A stretch of 64,000 nucleotides of DNA from Halogeometricum sp. S3BR5-2 (GTDB lineage: Archaea > Halobacteriota > Halobacteria > Halobacteriales > Haloferacaceae). Positions 36,024 through 44,948 of this stretch are shown one piece after another. Each line of letters begins with the position of its first letter. Positions within the stretch are counted from its first letter, which is position 1. The DNA lies in the NCBI RefSeq assembly GCF_031624635.1, contig NZ_JAMQOQ010000001.1, forward strand, positions 1,116,001-1,180,000. The letters run 5' to 3'. Made by a program: the position numbers and the translations under genes. Under the pieces are notes generated by a model. That model saw only the letters and a list, made by a program, of their open reading frames with translations. It was not told the DNA's origin and did no database searches.

Positions 36024-37835
36024 TCACTCCCCACCGGTGCCGCTCTCGGCGCCGGAGTCGTCCCGTTCGTCGGCGGTTCTCGGCACCCGCTCGTCGCCCT
36101 CTATCGACGGGAGGTCCATCTGGGGTTCGTGGGTTATCTCCTCTCTGTCCTCCTCGTCGAGCACCTCGTCGCCGACGGTCAGCCCGAACTCCTCGGCGCG
36201 TTCGCGCCAGAACTCCCGGTAGCCCTCGTGTTCGATGTCGCTGGTCACCGTGGTCTCGCCGCGTTCGACGCGGGCCTCCTTCTCGCGCACCTCGGTGATG
36301 AGGTCCTCGGCGAGGTCCGTCGAGAGTTGGCCGCTCAGTTCCGCCTCGGTGATAGCGCTCTCCTCGGCTTGGAGGATGCGCGCCTCGCTCTGCAGGAGTT
36401 CTTGTTTCAGCAGCGAGGGCTCGCTCTCCAGCAGCGACCGAATGACGTTGTTGAGCTCCTTCTTCTCGCGGCCGTACTCGCGCTTGAACCGCTCGTAGAC
36501 GTCGGTCCGAATCAGGTTGCGCTCGTGGAGTCGCTCGGCCTCGTCGAGCGCCTCGTCGACGGCCTTCGCGCGGGTGAGAAGCAGGCTGTAGAGCTGCTGT
36601 TCCTCCCCGGAGGTGCGGATGCCGACGGCGCGGAGGAAGCGCTTCATCGACAGCCCCTGCACGACGAGGCTGAACGCCGCGATACCGAAGACGAGCACGC
36701 GCAGTTGCTGTCGCGGCCCGACCGACTCGGGGAGGCCGAGGACGAGGGCGATGGGGATGGAGCCGTGGAGGCCGCCCCAGACGAGGACGTGCTGGTACTT
36801 CCGCGAGACGTTCGCGTCGGTCAGGCGGTTGACGATTTCGGTGAGGGGGTAGACGGCGATAGCGCGCGCGACGAGGACGAGGACGATGGCCGGAATCAGC
36901 ACGTCGATTTCGGCGAGTATCTGTCGGATGGGCGTCTTCACGCCGAGGAGGACGAAGATGAACGTGTTGACGACGTAGGCGGCCGTCTCCCAGGTGTTGA
37001 ACACGGCAGTTTTGGTCTGCGGCGACATGGCGTACTCGCGGCCGCGGTTGCCGATGAGGAGGCCGGCCGCGACGGTGGCGATGACGCCGCTGACGTGGAG
37101 GTAGTGCTCGGCGACGAGGAACGCGCCGTAGGCGAGCACGACCGTGAGGACGATTTCGGTCATGTGCTCGTCGAGGTTCGCCATCACGCGGTAGACGAGG
37201 TACCCGCACGCGAGGCCGACGACGGCGCCGCCGCCCGCGGAGACGACGATGCCGCTCAGGAGTTCCGTGACGCCGTCCAGCGTCGCGAGGTCCGCGGCGC
37301 TGTCGCCCGCTTCGACGAGGGCGAGCAGCGCCGAGAAGATGACGACGGCGATACCGTCGTTCATGAGGCTCTCCCCCTCCACGAGGACCGAGAGCCGTTC
37401 GGGGGCGCCCACCTGCTTGAACAGCGAGAGCACGGAGACGGGGTCCGTGGGGAGGATGATAGTACCGAACAGCAGCCCCATCAGGAGCGTATAGCCGAGC
37501 AAGCGCGTCGAGACGACGCCGACGACGATGATGGAGAGTGCCAACCCTACCGTCGCCATCACCGCCATCACGGGGAAGTTCGCCCGGAACTCGTCGATGT
37601 CCGTCGTCGCCGCCCCCTCGAACAGGAGCGGCGGGAGGACGACGAGCAGGATGATGTCGTGCGTCAGGGTGATGTCTATTCCGAGGCCGACGATGGACGC
37701 GGCGAACCCGGCGATGAGGAGCGCGATGGTGTAGGGAATGCGCCCGATCTTCGCCAGCAGTGCGCCGACGCCGCCGGCGATGAGGAAGACGGTCAGGAGG
37801 TCGATGAGTTGTTGTTCGATTGCGCTCGTCGGCAT
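36024..37835 (-). CDS. Na+/H+ antiporter, CPA1 (NhaP) type
   Basis: 603 residues. About 12 helices in the first 410 residues hold the transport motifs TDPVSVLS near 130 and GESLMNDGIAVV near 151-162 (the ND pair). An acidic cytoplasmic tail of about 190 residues is rich in Glu and predicted coiled coil (DEALDEAERLHERNLIRTDV), typical of regulation by pH or ions. It exports sodium in exchange for protons, which fits a salt-in halophile. ATG at 37835. Confidence 0.92.
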   Translation of the reverse strand: MPTSAIEQQLIDLLTVFLIAGGVGALLAKIGRIPYTIALLIAGFAASIVGLGIDITLTHDIILLVVLPPLLFEGAATTDIDEFRANFPVMAVMATVGLALSIIVVGVVSTRLLGYTLLMGLLFGTIILPTDPVSVLSLFKQVGAPERLSVLVEGESLMNDGIAVVIFSALLALVEAGDSAADLATLDGVTELLSGIVVSAGGGAVVGLACGYLVYRVMANLDEHMTEIVLTVVLAYGAFLVAEHYLHVSGVIATVAAGLLIGNRGREYAMSPQTKTAVFNTWETAAYVVNTFIFVLLGVKTPIRQILAEIDVLIPAIVLVLVARAIAVYPLTEIVNRLTDANVSRKYQHVLVWGGLHGSIPIALVLGLPESVGPRQQLRVLVFGIAAFSLVVQGLSMKRFLRAVGIRTSGEEQQLYSLLLTRAKAVDEALDEAERLHERNLIRTDVYERFKREYGREKKELNNVIRSLLESEPSLLKQELLQSEARILQAEESAITEAELSGQLSTDLAEDLITEVREKEARVERGETTVTSDIEHEGYREFWRERAEEFGLTVGDEVLDEEDREEITHEPQMDLPSIEGDERVPRTADERDDSGAESGTGGE

Positions 37836-38028
37836 TGGGGGAACGTTTTCGACGGCGACGGATAGGTGCGGTGGCCCCCGCGCGCCTCGTCGGCGGCGAC
37901 TGCGGGACGCCGAACCGCGGGTTTCGCTTTCCCCTCCGTCCCCTCCTTCCGACGACGGTCGAACGGAGAGACGGCCGACTCGGCCGGCGTCGAGCGACGA
38001 GAGCGAGAACCGGACGACCTCGAAACGC

Positions 38029-38036
38029 CTTTACTA
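38029..38036 (+). promoter_or_regulatory. TATA box of the DUF4129 operon
   Basis: CTTTACTA is centred about 25 bases ahead of the GTG at 38058, the spacing expected for a leaderless haloarchaeal transcript. This supports GTG 38058 as the true start. Confidence 0.5.
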
Positions 38037-38057
38037 CGTGTCTTGGTATGTCGTGGC

Positions 38058-39002
38058 GTGGATAGAGACGCCGCCCGAACCGTCGGTCTCGCCCTCCTCG
38101 CAGTCCTCGCTCTCGGCGTCGCGGCCGCCACCATCGACACCGCCGTCACCGGCGGGAGCGGCGGCTTCGGCGGGGAGGCCGGCGGTTCGGGCCTCGGTCC
38201 GTCGGACCAGGGCGACGTCGGCCTCTCGGAGACACAAAGCGGCGGCGGCGCCCCCGTCGGGCCGTTCTGCCTGCCGGTACTGTCGTCTCCGCCGGTGGTG
38301 GCCGGGTTGCTCCTCGTGTTCGCGGGCCTCTTGACGTTGGTGTACTACGACACCCGGTCGCTGCTCCCCGTCGCCGCGGTGGGCCTCACGTTCGGCGTGC
38401 CGGGGTACGTGTTCTGGATGCTGTTGACCACCTGTGGTCCCCTGGAGTTCGGCGGCGCCGGGATGAGCGCCGGGAACGGGTCGTTCCCGCTCCCGGAGGG
38501 CGGCGGGCAACTCGGCGGGTCCGGCGAGGGGGCCGTCTCCGCGCCGACGGCCGTCTTCGGCATCCTCCTCGCTCTCGCCCTCGTCGGCGCCGTCGCCCTC
38601 CTCGTCCTCTCGACCGGCGACGACGAGGCGGCCGGCCGCGAGACGGTCGCGGCGGAGGAGGACCCGGACGTCGACGTGGGCGAAATCGGCCGGGCGGCCG
38701 GCGCCGCCGCGGACCGCATCGAGGAGGACGCCGACGTGGGCAACGAGGTGTACCGCGCGTGGACGGAGATGACGGCCCTGCTCGACATCCCGAATCCGCG
38801 GACGAGCACCCCCGGCGAGTTCGCCTCGGCGGCCGTCGAGGCCGGGATGGCGCGCGGGGACGTGGACGAACTCACGCGCCTGTTCGAGGAGGTCCGGTAC
38901 GGCGGCGAGTCGGCGACCGAAGCGCGGGAGGAACGGGCCGTCACGGCGCTCAGACGCATCGAGTCGGCGTACGCCGACGCGGAAGCGGAGGGCGACTCGT
39001 GA
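38058..39002 (+). CDS. DUF4129 membrane protein
   Basis: 314 residues, GTG start. One N-terminal helix, two central helices (VVAGLLLVFAGLLTLVYYD, LLPVAAVGLTFGVPGYVFWML), another near 175-195, then a cytoplasmic DUF4129 domain at about 215-310 (VYRAWTEMTALLDIPNPRTSTPGEFASAAVEAGM). First of four genes joined by GTGA overlaps. DUF4129 proteins go with DUF58 and MoxR in systems thought to build or modify envelope or secreted enzymes. Confidence 0.85.
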   Translation: MDRDAARTVGLALLAVLALGVAAATIDTAVTGGSGGFGGEAGGSGLGPSDQGDVGLSETQSGGGAPVGPFCLPVLSSPPVVAGLLLVFAGLLTLVYYDTRSLLPVAAVGLTFGVPGYVFWMLLTTCGPLEFGGAGMSAGNGSFPLPEGGGQLGGSGEGAVSAPTAVFGILLALALVGAVALLVLSTGDDEAAGRETVAAEEDPDVDVGEIGRAAGAAADRIEEDADVGNEVYRAWTEMTALLDIPNPRTSTPGEFASAAVEAGMARGDVDELTRLFEEVRYGGESATEAREERAVTALRRIESAYADAEAEGDS

Positions 39003-39610
39003 ACACCGGGTCGCTCGCCGCGGGCGTCGGCGTCGTCGCCGTCCTCGGCGGACTCGCGGCCCTCGCGGGGTTCGTCGTTCCCGGTCTGAGCGCGACGTTC
39101 GCGTTCGTCACCGTCGTCGGCGTCGTGGCCGGCGTGCAGGGCCTCCGCTACGCGCTCGGCCGCCGGAACGTCGACTACCGCGCGACCGACACCGGCGACC
39201 CCGAACTCCGCTACCGGGTGCCGACGCCCGGCGACGACGCGGACCGGCGAGTGGGGAGCGCCGGCGGGTGGAGGCGGTCGGGAGCGTCGAACCTCCGGAA
39301 GCGACTCCGGGGGGCGGCCGTCGAATCGCTCGTCCTGCACGACAACTGCTCGTCCGAGGCCGCCGAGGGGCACATCGATGCGGGGACGTGGACGGACGAC
39401 CCCGTCGCGGCCCGCTACCTCGGCGCGGACGTGCCGCTCCCGTGGACGACGCGCATCGGCCTCCTCGTCCGCCGCGAGTCGTCGGCGCCGGCGCGCGTCG
39501 CGCGGACCGTCGCGGCCGTCGAGGCGATACACGACGGGGACGGCTCGGTCGCGGGACGGGACGACCCCTCGACGGCGGCCCCGGACTCGGCCGCGGAGGG
39601 ACAAACGTGA
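38999..39610 (+). CDS. DUF7269-like membrane protein
   Basis: 203 residues, GTG start overlapping the upstream TGA. Two N-terminal helices (residues about 5-25 and 30-48) precede a soluble domain rich in Arg/Asp. It is the second gene of the DUF4129-DUF58 operon, and the haloarchaeal family name rests on that place and on the layout. No enzyme motif. Probably a structural partner of the neighbouring membrane proteins. Confidence 0.75.
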   Translation: MNTGSLAAGVGVVAVLGGLAALAGFVVPGLSATFAFVTVVGVVAGVQGLRYALGRRNVDYRATDTGDPELRYRVPTPGDDADRRVGSAGGWRRSGASNLRKRLRGAAVESLVLHDNCSSEAAEGHIDAGTWTDDPVAARYLGADVPLPWTTRIGLLVRRESSAPARVARTVAAVEAIHDGDGSVAGRDDPSTAAPDSAAEGQT

Positions 39611-40875
39611 GGGATATCGACACGAACCGCTGGACCGGCGTCGAGGGGGCGGCCCTCCTCGCCGGCGCCGCGGGCGTCGTCCTCCAGCAGCCGTCGCTGC
39701 TCCTCGTCGCGGGCGTCGGCGTGGCCTACACCGCCTACGCGTGGCTCTCCGACGCGCCGACGCCGAATCTGGACGTCGAACGCGAGCTCTCGGAGACCAC
39801 GCCGGACGTCGACGAGGAGGTTCGCGTCACCGTCACGGTCACGAACGCCGGCGCCGCGCTCACCGACCTCAGGCTGATAGACGGCGTCCCGCCGGCCCTC
39901 GAAGTGACCGACGGCTCCGCGCGCCACGGCACGGCGCTCCGGCCGGGCAAGTCCGCGACGTTCTCCTACGCCGTCGAGGCCGTCCGCGGCGAACACGTCT
40001 GGGAACCGCTGCGGGCCGTGGTGCGCAGTCCGAGCGCCGAACGGGAGCACAGCGAGAAGTTCGACTCGGCCGAGGAGACGACGCTCCGGTGTGCCCCGTC
40101 GCTGGAGGCCACCTCGGACCTGCCGCTGCGGGGACTGACGACGCAGTACACCGGCCGGGTGGCGACGGACGTCGCCGGCGACGGACTGGAGTTTTACTCC
40201 ACCCGCGAGTACCGCCGCGGCGACCCGCTCAACCGCATCGACTGGAACCGCCGCGCCCGCACGGGCGAGATGGCGACGCTGGAGTTCCGCGAGGAGCGCG
40301 CGGCCACCGTCGTCCTCGTCGTCGACGCCCGGAAGGAGTCGTACGTCGCCGGCGAGGCGGGCGGGCAGAACGCCGTCGAGCGCGGCGTCGACGCCGCGAC
40401 GCGGGCGTTCTCCTCCCTTCTGGACAGCGGCGACCGCGTGGGCGTGGCGGCGCTGTCGCCGCTGGAGTGCTGGCTCGCGCCCGCCACCGGCGCGGACCAT
40501 CGGGCGCGCGCGCGAGAACTGTTCGCGGCGAACCCCGCGCTCGCGCCGACGCCGCCGGAGGAGCCCTACTACCCCATCGTCGCCCTGCGCCGCCTGCGCC
40601 GTCGGCTGCCGTCGGACGCGCAGGTGCTGTTCTTCTCGCCGCTGGCGGACGACCTCGCGGTCACCGCCGCGCGGCGGCTGGACGCCTACGGCCACCTCGT
40701 CACCGTCGTCAGTCCCGACCCGACGACGGGCGACACGCCCGGCCACCGCCTCGCGCGGGTCGAGCGGCGTAACCGCCTCGCCCGCCTCCGACGGGCCGGC
40801 CTCCGCGTCGTCGACTGGGGGGAGCGACCGCTGGCGATAGAACTCGCCCGCGCCGGCCGGCGGTGGTCGCGGTGA
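39607..40875 (+). CDS. DUF58 domain protein
   Basis: 422 residues, GTG start overlapping the upstream TGA. Two helices at about 10-45 are followed by a CARDB-like region (VRVTVTVTNAGAAL) and the DUF58 signature GDGLEFYSTREYRRGDPLNR with IDWNRRAR near 200-225. A vWA-like part follows (ATVVLVVDARKES). DUF58 proteins act with MoxR ATPases as a chaperone-like pair. The MoxR partner is probably the gene at 43521, on the opposite strand. Confidence 0.9.
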   Translation: MRDIDTNRWTGVEGAALLAGAAGVVLQQPSLLLVAGVGVAYTAYAWLSDAPTPNLDVERELSETTPDVDEEVRVTVTVTNAGAALTDLRLIDGVPPALEVTDGSARHGTALRPGKSATFSYAVEAVRGEHVWEPLRAVVRSPSAEREHSEKFDSAEETTLRCAPSLEATSDLPLRGLTTQYTGRVATDVAGDGLEFYSTREYRRGDPLNRIDWNRRARTGEMATLEFREERAATVVLVVDARKESYVAGEAGGQNAVERGVDAATRAFSSLLDSGDRVGVAALSPLECWLAPATGADHRARARELFAANPALAPTPPEEPYYPIVALRRLRRRLPSDAQVLFFSPLADDLAVTAARRLDAYGHLVTVVSPDPTTGDTPGHRLARVERRNRLARLRRAGLRVVDWGERPLAIELARAGRRWSR

Positions 40876-41411
40876 CCGAGATAACCCGGCGGCCGCCCGT
40901 GGCGGGCGTCTCCGTCGCCCTCGCGGCCGCCGCGCTCGGGTTCGCGGGCGTCGGCGTCGCGGCCGCCGGAGCGCTCGCCCCCGCCGGCGTCGGCGTCCTC
41001 GTCCTCGCCGTCGGCCTGTTCCGCGCCTCCCGCCGCGTCGTGACGGTCGGCGCGGCGGCGCTGTTCCTCGGCGTCCTCTACGCCGGCGCGCGGGGCGGGG
41101 CGCCCGAACCCCTCCTCCTCGGCGCCCTCGGAACGGTCGTCTCGTGGGACGCCGCCGAGTACGCCGTCGGCGTCGGCGAGCAACTCGGCCGCGACGCCGA
41201 CACGACGCGCCTGACGCTCGTCCACACCGCGACGACGCTGGCCGTCGGCGTCGTCGGCGCCGCCGTCGCCTACGCGGTGTTCCTCTCGGTCGGCGGCGGC
41301 CAACCCGTCGCGGCGCTCGTGTTGCTGCTCTTCGGCGTCGTTGCACTGGTGGCAGCGCTCCGGGGCGGCGGGGACGACGGCGGTTCGAACCGGAGCCGAC
41401 GGCGTCGGTAG
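40872..41411 (+). CDS. DUF7519-like membrane protein
   Basis: 179 residues, very Ala/Val/Gly-rich, with five to six hydrophobic segments and a basic tail (RSRRRR). GTG at 40872 overlaps the DUF58 stop in the same GTGA form as the other junctions of the operon, which decides the start over the GTG nine bases earlier. Fourth gene of the operon; function unknown. Confidence 0.75.
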   Translation: MTEITRRPPVAGVSVALAAAALGFAGVGVAAAGALAPAGVGVLVLAVGLFRASRRVVTVGAAALFLGVLYAGARGGAPEPLLLGALGTVVSWDAAEYAVGVGEQLGRDADTTRLTLVHTATTLAVGVVGAAVAYAVFLSVGGGQPVAALVLLLFGVVALVAALRGGGDDGGSNRSRRRR

Positions 41412-41454
41412 TCGCTCTCGGAGGCGCTTCCGCGCTCCGGCCGGCGCTCGCGTG

Positions 41455-42342
41455 TCAACGCAGGTCGCGCTCCCCCGTCGCGTCCACCGTCGCGGCGTAC
41501 GCCGGGAGCGCCGGCAGGACGGTCGAGACAGGACCGGACGCGAACTGGCCGAAGAGCTCCTGCGCACCGGTCACGGTGCCCTCGTCGAACCCCGCGCGTT
41601 CGAGGTCGTCGGGGCCGAGTCGCGGGCGGTACGGCGCGGCGTCGACGAACGACCCGACGAGGTCGTCGGTCCGCCCGCAGGCGCGCTCGAAGGCGTCGCT
41701 CTCCAGTCGCGGTTCGAGGTCCGCCCACATCGGTTCGAAGAACGCGGGCCACTGCGCGAGCGTCCGGTAGATGCTCGGCAGTTGGCCCTCGTCGAACCCG
41801 TGGAACGCCTGGACCGACTCGACCGTCTCCGAGAGCGCCTCCGGCACGTTCTCGACGTCTCGCAGCGTCGGCGCGTGCCCGCGGTCGCGGTCCAACCACT
41901 CGGGGAACGGTTCGGTCGCCGCCCGTCCGGCGGCCGGGTCCGCGCCGACCGACTCGTCGTGCAGCGCCCGGTCCATCGTCTCGAACAGCACGGCCAACCG
42001 CGGCGCCACCACGTCGTAGGTGGCGAGTTGCCCCCGGAGTTCGCGGTAGGCGGCGGGCGAGACGCCCGCCTCGGCCGCCCGGTACGTCGAAATCGGCGTC
42101 TCCGATTCGAGTTCCCCGAGGACGGCGTCGCGGTACTCGACGGTCAGCCGCGCGAACGCGCGGGTCTCGAAGAGCGGCTTGACCTGCCCCCACGCGTACC
42201 GCGTGAACTCCGGTTCGTTCGCCATCGCCGTCCGGAAGATCCAGTTGACGATGGGGGCGCGGAAGGTCCGCTTGATGTCGTCGTAGACGCCGCGTCGCCA
42301 CCCGCGGGCGTCCGTCTCGTGCAGTTGCTGGTCGGTGTCCAC
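41455..42342 (-). CDS. DehI-like (2-haloacid dehalogenase fold) protein, active site changed
   Basis: 295 residues, matching DehI in length and helical layout, GTG start at 42342. DehI of Pseudomonas putida uses an Asp (D189) in a motif I recall as NSDYR to remove halide from haloacids. The matching stretch here is QLPSIYRTLAQWP (S190, I191, Y192, R193), with Ile at the Asp place. If that alignment is right it is not a dehalogenase. The function of haloarchaeal members is unknown. It is downstream of the S66 peptidase gene in the same direction. Confidence 0.65.
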   Translation of the reverse strand: MDTDQQLHETDARGWRRGVYDDIKRTFRAPIVNWIFRTAMANEPEFTRYAWGQVKPLFETRAFARLTVEYRDAVLGELESETPISTYRAAEAGVSPAAYRELRGQLATYDVVAPRLAVLFETMDRALHDESVGADPAAGRAATEPFPEWLDRDRGHAPTLRDVENVPEALSETVESVQAFHGFDEGQLPSIYRTLAQWPAFFEPMWADLEPRLESDAFERACGRTDDLVGSFVDAAPYRPRLGPDDLERAGFDEGTVTGAQELFGQFASGPVSTVLPALPAYAATVDATGERDLR

Positions 42343-42427
42343 GGCGGCGTCTCGGGCGGGGGATACGTAGGTGTTCCCGCCCGGTTCGAAGCGGCGTGGG
42401 TCCCTTCGGCCCCGAGTGCGGCCCCGC

Positions 42428-43480
42428 TCAGCCGAACCGTATCGTCTCCGTCGACGGGTCGAGCCGAACTTCGCCGCCGACCGGTATCGGACACGTCGGG
42501 TAGGTGTGGCCGAACTCGCAGTCGAAGACGAGCGGCGCCTCCGGGTTGTACGTCTCGAAGACGCTCTCGATGGCCTCCCGCTGTCGCTGCCGGTACGTCG
42601 TCCGCCACTCCGGCGGGTGGTCCTCGACGTGCGAACGCGCGGCGGCCCGACCGACGAGGACGCCGTCGAACCGTTCGAGGAGGCCCCGTTCGCCGAGGGC
42701 GCGGAGGTTCGCACGGACGACGTCCGGGTCGGGTATCAGTTCGCTCGTCTCCATCGCGAGGACGGTCCCGTCGAGAACGTCGTCGTCCGGGAGGTAGCGG
42801 TCCGCGAGGAACTGCTCGACGAGCACCTCGTAACACCCGCCCCAGATTCGTCCCGACGCCGTCCGCTCGCCCCCGCGCCACCGGCGGCCGTCGGACGGTT
42901 CGGTCTCCCGCGGCGTCTCGACCGATTCGGAGTCCTCCCAGTCGCCGGGTTGGTCGGTGAATCGGTCGGCCTCGGTCCACTCGCCGAGACGCTCCGCGAA
43001 CAGCGCGCGGCCGAGGTACTCCTCGGTGTACTCGAACAGCCCTCCGTCCATCGCGTACTCGGTGAGCGTCGACCCGCCGTAGTAGGAGACGATGCCGAGG
43101 CCCCAGAGGAACAGCGAGAGGTGCGTGTTGTCCGACCACCCGTAGAACCGCGTGGGGTTCTCGCGGAGCACCTCCCTCTCGAGGTGCGGCAGCACCGTGA
43201 TCTGGTCGTGGCCGCCGATGTTGGCGACGACGGCCGACACCTCAGGGTCGCGGAAGGCGTCCATCACGTCTTCGGCGCGCGCCCCGGGGTTCTCGGCCAG
43301 CCACTCCGGGTCGGCGGTCGCCGTCGGGTACTCGACCGGCACGAGGTCGAACGCCTCGCGCATCCGTTCGAGACCGAGTTCGTAGACGAAGCGGGCGGAC
43401 TCGGGGGCGTTCGACGCGGGAGCGAGCACCGCGACCCGGTCGCCGCGTTCGACCGGCGGCGGGGTGACGAAATCCGGCAT
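42428..43480 (-). CDS. S66 peptidase (LD-carboxypeptidase/MccF-like)
   Basis: 350 residues. Ser nucleophile S116 in YGWSDNTHL, Glu region in WGGCYEVL near 214 and His in FGHTYPTCPIPVG near 325 form the S66 triad. S66 enzymes cleave murein tetrapeptides or, as MccF, inactivate nucleotide-peptide antibiotics. Haloarchaea have no murein, so a peptide or nucleotide-peptide substrate is more likely. ATG at 43480. Lies 40 bases downstream of the MoxR stop in the same direction, so probably co-transcribed. Confidence 0.88.
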   Translation of the reverse strand: MPDFVTPPPVERGDRVAVLAPASNAPESARFVYELGLERMREAFDLVPVEYPTATADPEWLAENPGARAEDVMDAFRDPEVSAVVANIGGHDQITVLPHLEREVLRENPTRFYGWSDNTHLSLFLWGLGIVSYYGGSTLTEYAMDGGLFEYTEEYLGRALFAERLGEWTEADRFTDQPGDWEDSESVETPRETEPSDGRRWRGGERTASGRIWGGCYEVLVEQFLADRYLPDDDVLDGTVLAMETSELIPDPDVVRANLRALGERGLLERFDGVLVGRAAARSHVEDHPPEWRTTYRQRQREAIESVFETYNPEAPLVFDCEFGHTYPTCPIPVGGEVRLDPSTETIRFG

Positions 43481-43520
43481 ACGCGGACCGCGTCGCGCGA
43501 CCGCAAAACTCCTCGGAGAG

Positions 43521-44486
43521 CTACTCCGACGCCTCCGACTCCACCGTCGGCACCTCCACCCGGCCGAGCACGTCGTCGACCACGTCGCCCTTGTTCACGT
43601 CGTTGACGTGCGCGTCCGGCGTGAGGACGAGGCGGTGCGCGAGGACGGCGGGGGAGACGCGCTTCACGTCGTCGGGCGTGACGAACGCGCGCGCCGAGAG
43701 GACGGCGCGGGCGCGGGACGCCTCCAGGAGTCGCTGCGTCCCGCGCGGGGAGACGCCCACCTCGACGCGGCGGTCGACGCGCGTCGCCCGCGCCACCTCC
43801 GCCATATATCTGAGGAGGTCCTCCTCGACGCGGACGTCCTCCGGGACGAGTCGCACGTCCAGCACCTCGTCTCTGCTCAGCACGGGCCCGACGCTCGGAC
43901 TGCGGGCCTCGCGGCCGACGCGCCGGCGGAGCAGTTCCACCTCGCCGTCGGCGTCGGGGTAGCCGATTTCGGTCTTGACGACGAAGCGGTCTATCTGCGC
44001 CTCGGGGAGCGGGAAGGTGCCCTCGCTCTCGACGGGGTTCTGCGTGGCGATGACGAGGAACGGCTTCGGGAGGTCGTGCGTCTCGCCGTCCACCGTCACC
44101 TGCCCCTCCTCCATCGCCTCCAACAGGGCCGCCTGCGTCTTCGGCGGCGCGCGGTTTATCTCGTCGGCCAAGACGACGTTGGCGAAGATGGGTCCCTCGG
44201 AGAACTCGAAGGACTTCTCGCGCTCGTTGAAGACGTTCGTGCCCGTCACGTCGGAGGGGAGGAGGTCGGGCGTGAACTGTACGCGGGAAAAGGAGAGGCC
44301 GAGAGCGGTGGCGACGCTGCGGGCGCTCAGGGTCTTCCCGGTTCCGGGGACGTCTTCGAGGAGGACGTGCCCGCGCGAGAGGACGCCGAGCATGACCCGT
44401 TCGAGGAACTCTCGGTCGGCGATGACCGCCTTCGACACCTCGGCGAGGACGTCGCCGCACGCCTCGCTCGCTTCGGGGATATCCAT
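43521..44486 (-). CDS. MoxR family AAA+ ATPase
   Basis: 321 residues. Walker A is EDVPGTGKT (44-52), Walker B VVLADEINRA near 103-112, sensor region LVIATQNPVESEGTFPLPEAQIDRF near 145-170, with a C-terminal lid. MoxR ATPases remodel partner proteins with DUF58/vWA proteins, here probably the product of 39607-40875. It starts at ATG 44486, about 100 bases upstream of the divergent tRNA-Ser. Confidence 0.93.
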   Translation of the reverse strand: MDIPEASEACGDVLAEVSKAVIADREFLERVMLGVLSRGHVLLEDVPGTGKTLSARSVATALGLSFSRVQFTPDLLPSDVTGTNVFNEREKSFEFSEGPIFANVVLADEINRAPPKTQAALLEAMEEGQVTVDGETHDLPKPFLVIATQNPVESEGTFPLPEAQIDRFVVKTEIGYPDADGEVELLRRRVGREARSPSVGPVLSRDEVLDVRLVPEDVRVEEDLLRYMAEVARATRVDRRVEVGVSPRGTQRLLEASRARAVLSARAFVTPDDVKRVSPAVLAHRLVLTPDAHVNDVNKGDVVDDVLGRVEVPTVESEASE

Positions 44487-44589
44487 ACGGTCCTCGCGCG
44501 GTCGTGGGACTTAGTACTCCGGGTCGCACCCTCGTGGTCCGCCGAAATCGAAACCGATTAAACTCGGGCCGTTCCACGTGTAGATGCGA

Positions 44590-44674
44590 GCCGAGGTAGC
44601 CTAGCCTGGCCAAGGCGGTAGATTCGAAATCTACTGTCCATTCGGACACGTGAGTTCAAATCTCACCCTCGGCG
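44590..44674 (+). tRNA. tRNA-Ser (anticodon CGA)
   Basis: 85 bases without CCA. The acceptor stem GCCGAGG pairs with CCTCGGC (44667-44673), discriminator G. The anticodon stem GTAGA/TCTAC holds loop TTCGAAA, giving CGA. A long variable arm (TGTCC ATTC GGACA) marks serine. The T arm is GTGAG TTCAAAT CTCAC. Its last 21 bases (44654-44674) recur exactly twice downstream. Confidence 0.95.
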
Positions 44675-44810
44675 CTTTCTCAGCGAACTCAGCCCGCGAG
44701 AGACCTTCGTGTCTCTCGCCACGCCTGATTCGCTGTGTCACGTTTACGTGAGATTTGAATCAGGGAGCGACCGGCAGGGAGCGACCGTGGTTCAAATCTC
44801 ACCCTCGGCG
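44675..44810 (+). repeat. tRNA-3'-end module, copy 1
   Basis: 136 bases. It starts with CTTTCTCAGCGAACTCAGCC, then a perfect 9-bp hairpin (44696-44704 with 44711-44719, loop CTTCGT). Next is a 12-base inverted copy of the tRNA T-arm region (GTGAGATTTGAA, 44748-44759), a 31-base loop holding two CAGGGAGCGACCG repeats, and the exact 21-base tRNA 3' end (44790-44810). The 12-base arms pair perfectly. Confidence 0.85.
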
Positions 44811-44948
44811 TCTTCTCACAGACTCACCCACAAAGCGGCGCGTCTCGTCGCGCCGCGGTACGCGTGAGTCGTCGCGTAGCGCTACGTGAGATTTGAATCA
44901 GGGAGCGAACGGAGGTGAGCGACCGCGGTTCAAATCTCACCCTCGGCG
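44811..44948 (+). repeat. tRNA-3'-end module, copy 2
   Basis: 138 bases with the same order of parts as copy 1. The first hairpin has a different stem (GCGGCGCG 44835-44842 with CGCGCCGC 44849-44856) but again a 6-base loop (TCTCGT). A palindrome CGTAGCGCTACG lies at 44875-44886. The inverted 12-mer (44886-44897) and its partner (44929-44940) enclose a 31-base loop, and the module ends with the exact 21-base tRNA 3' end (44928-44948). Stem sequences differ from copy 1 while pairing is kept. Confidence 0.85.

Noticed and set aside
39415-41346. 643-codon open frame on the minus strand opposite the DUF58 operon
   Set aside because: Arg-rich low-information sequence, while the plus strand carries four coupled genes.
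44654-44948. CRISPR array suspected from 21-base repeats with regular spacing
   Set aside because: Spacing of about 116 bases is too long, the between-repeat parts are homologous, and the repeat is the tRNA 3' end. No cas genes are present.
44740-44948. Second and third tRNA-Ser genes
   Set aside because: Only the T arm and the 3' acceptor strand are copied; D arm, anticodon arm and 5' acceptor strand are missing.
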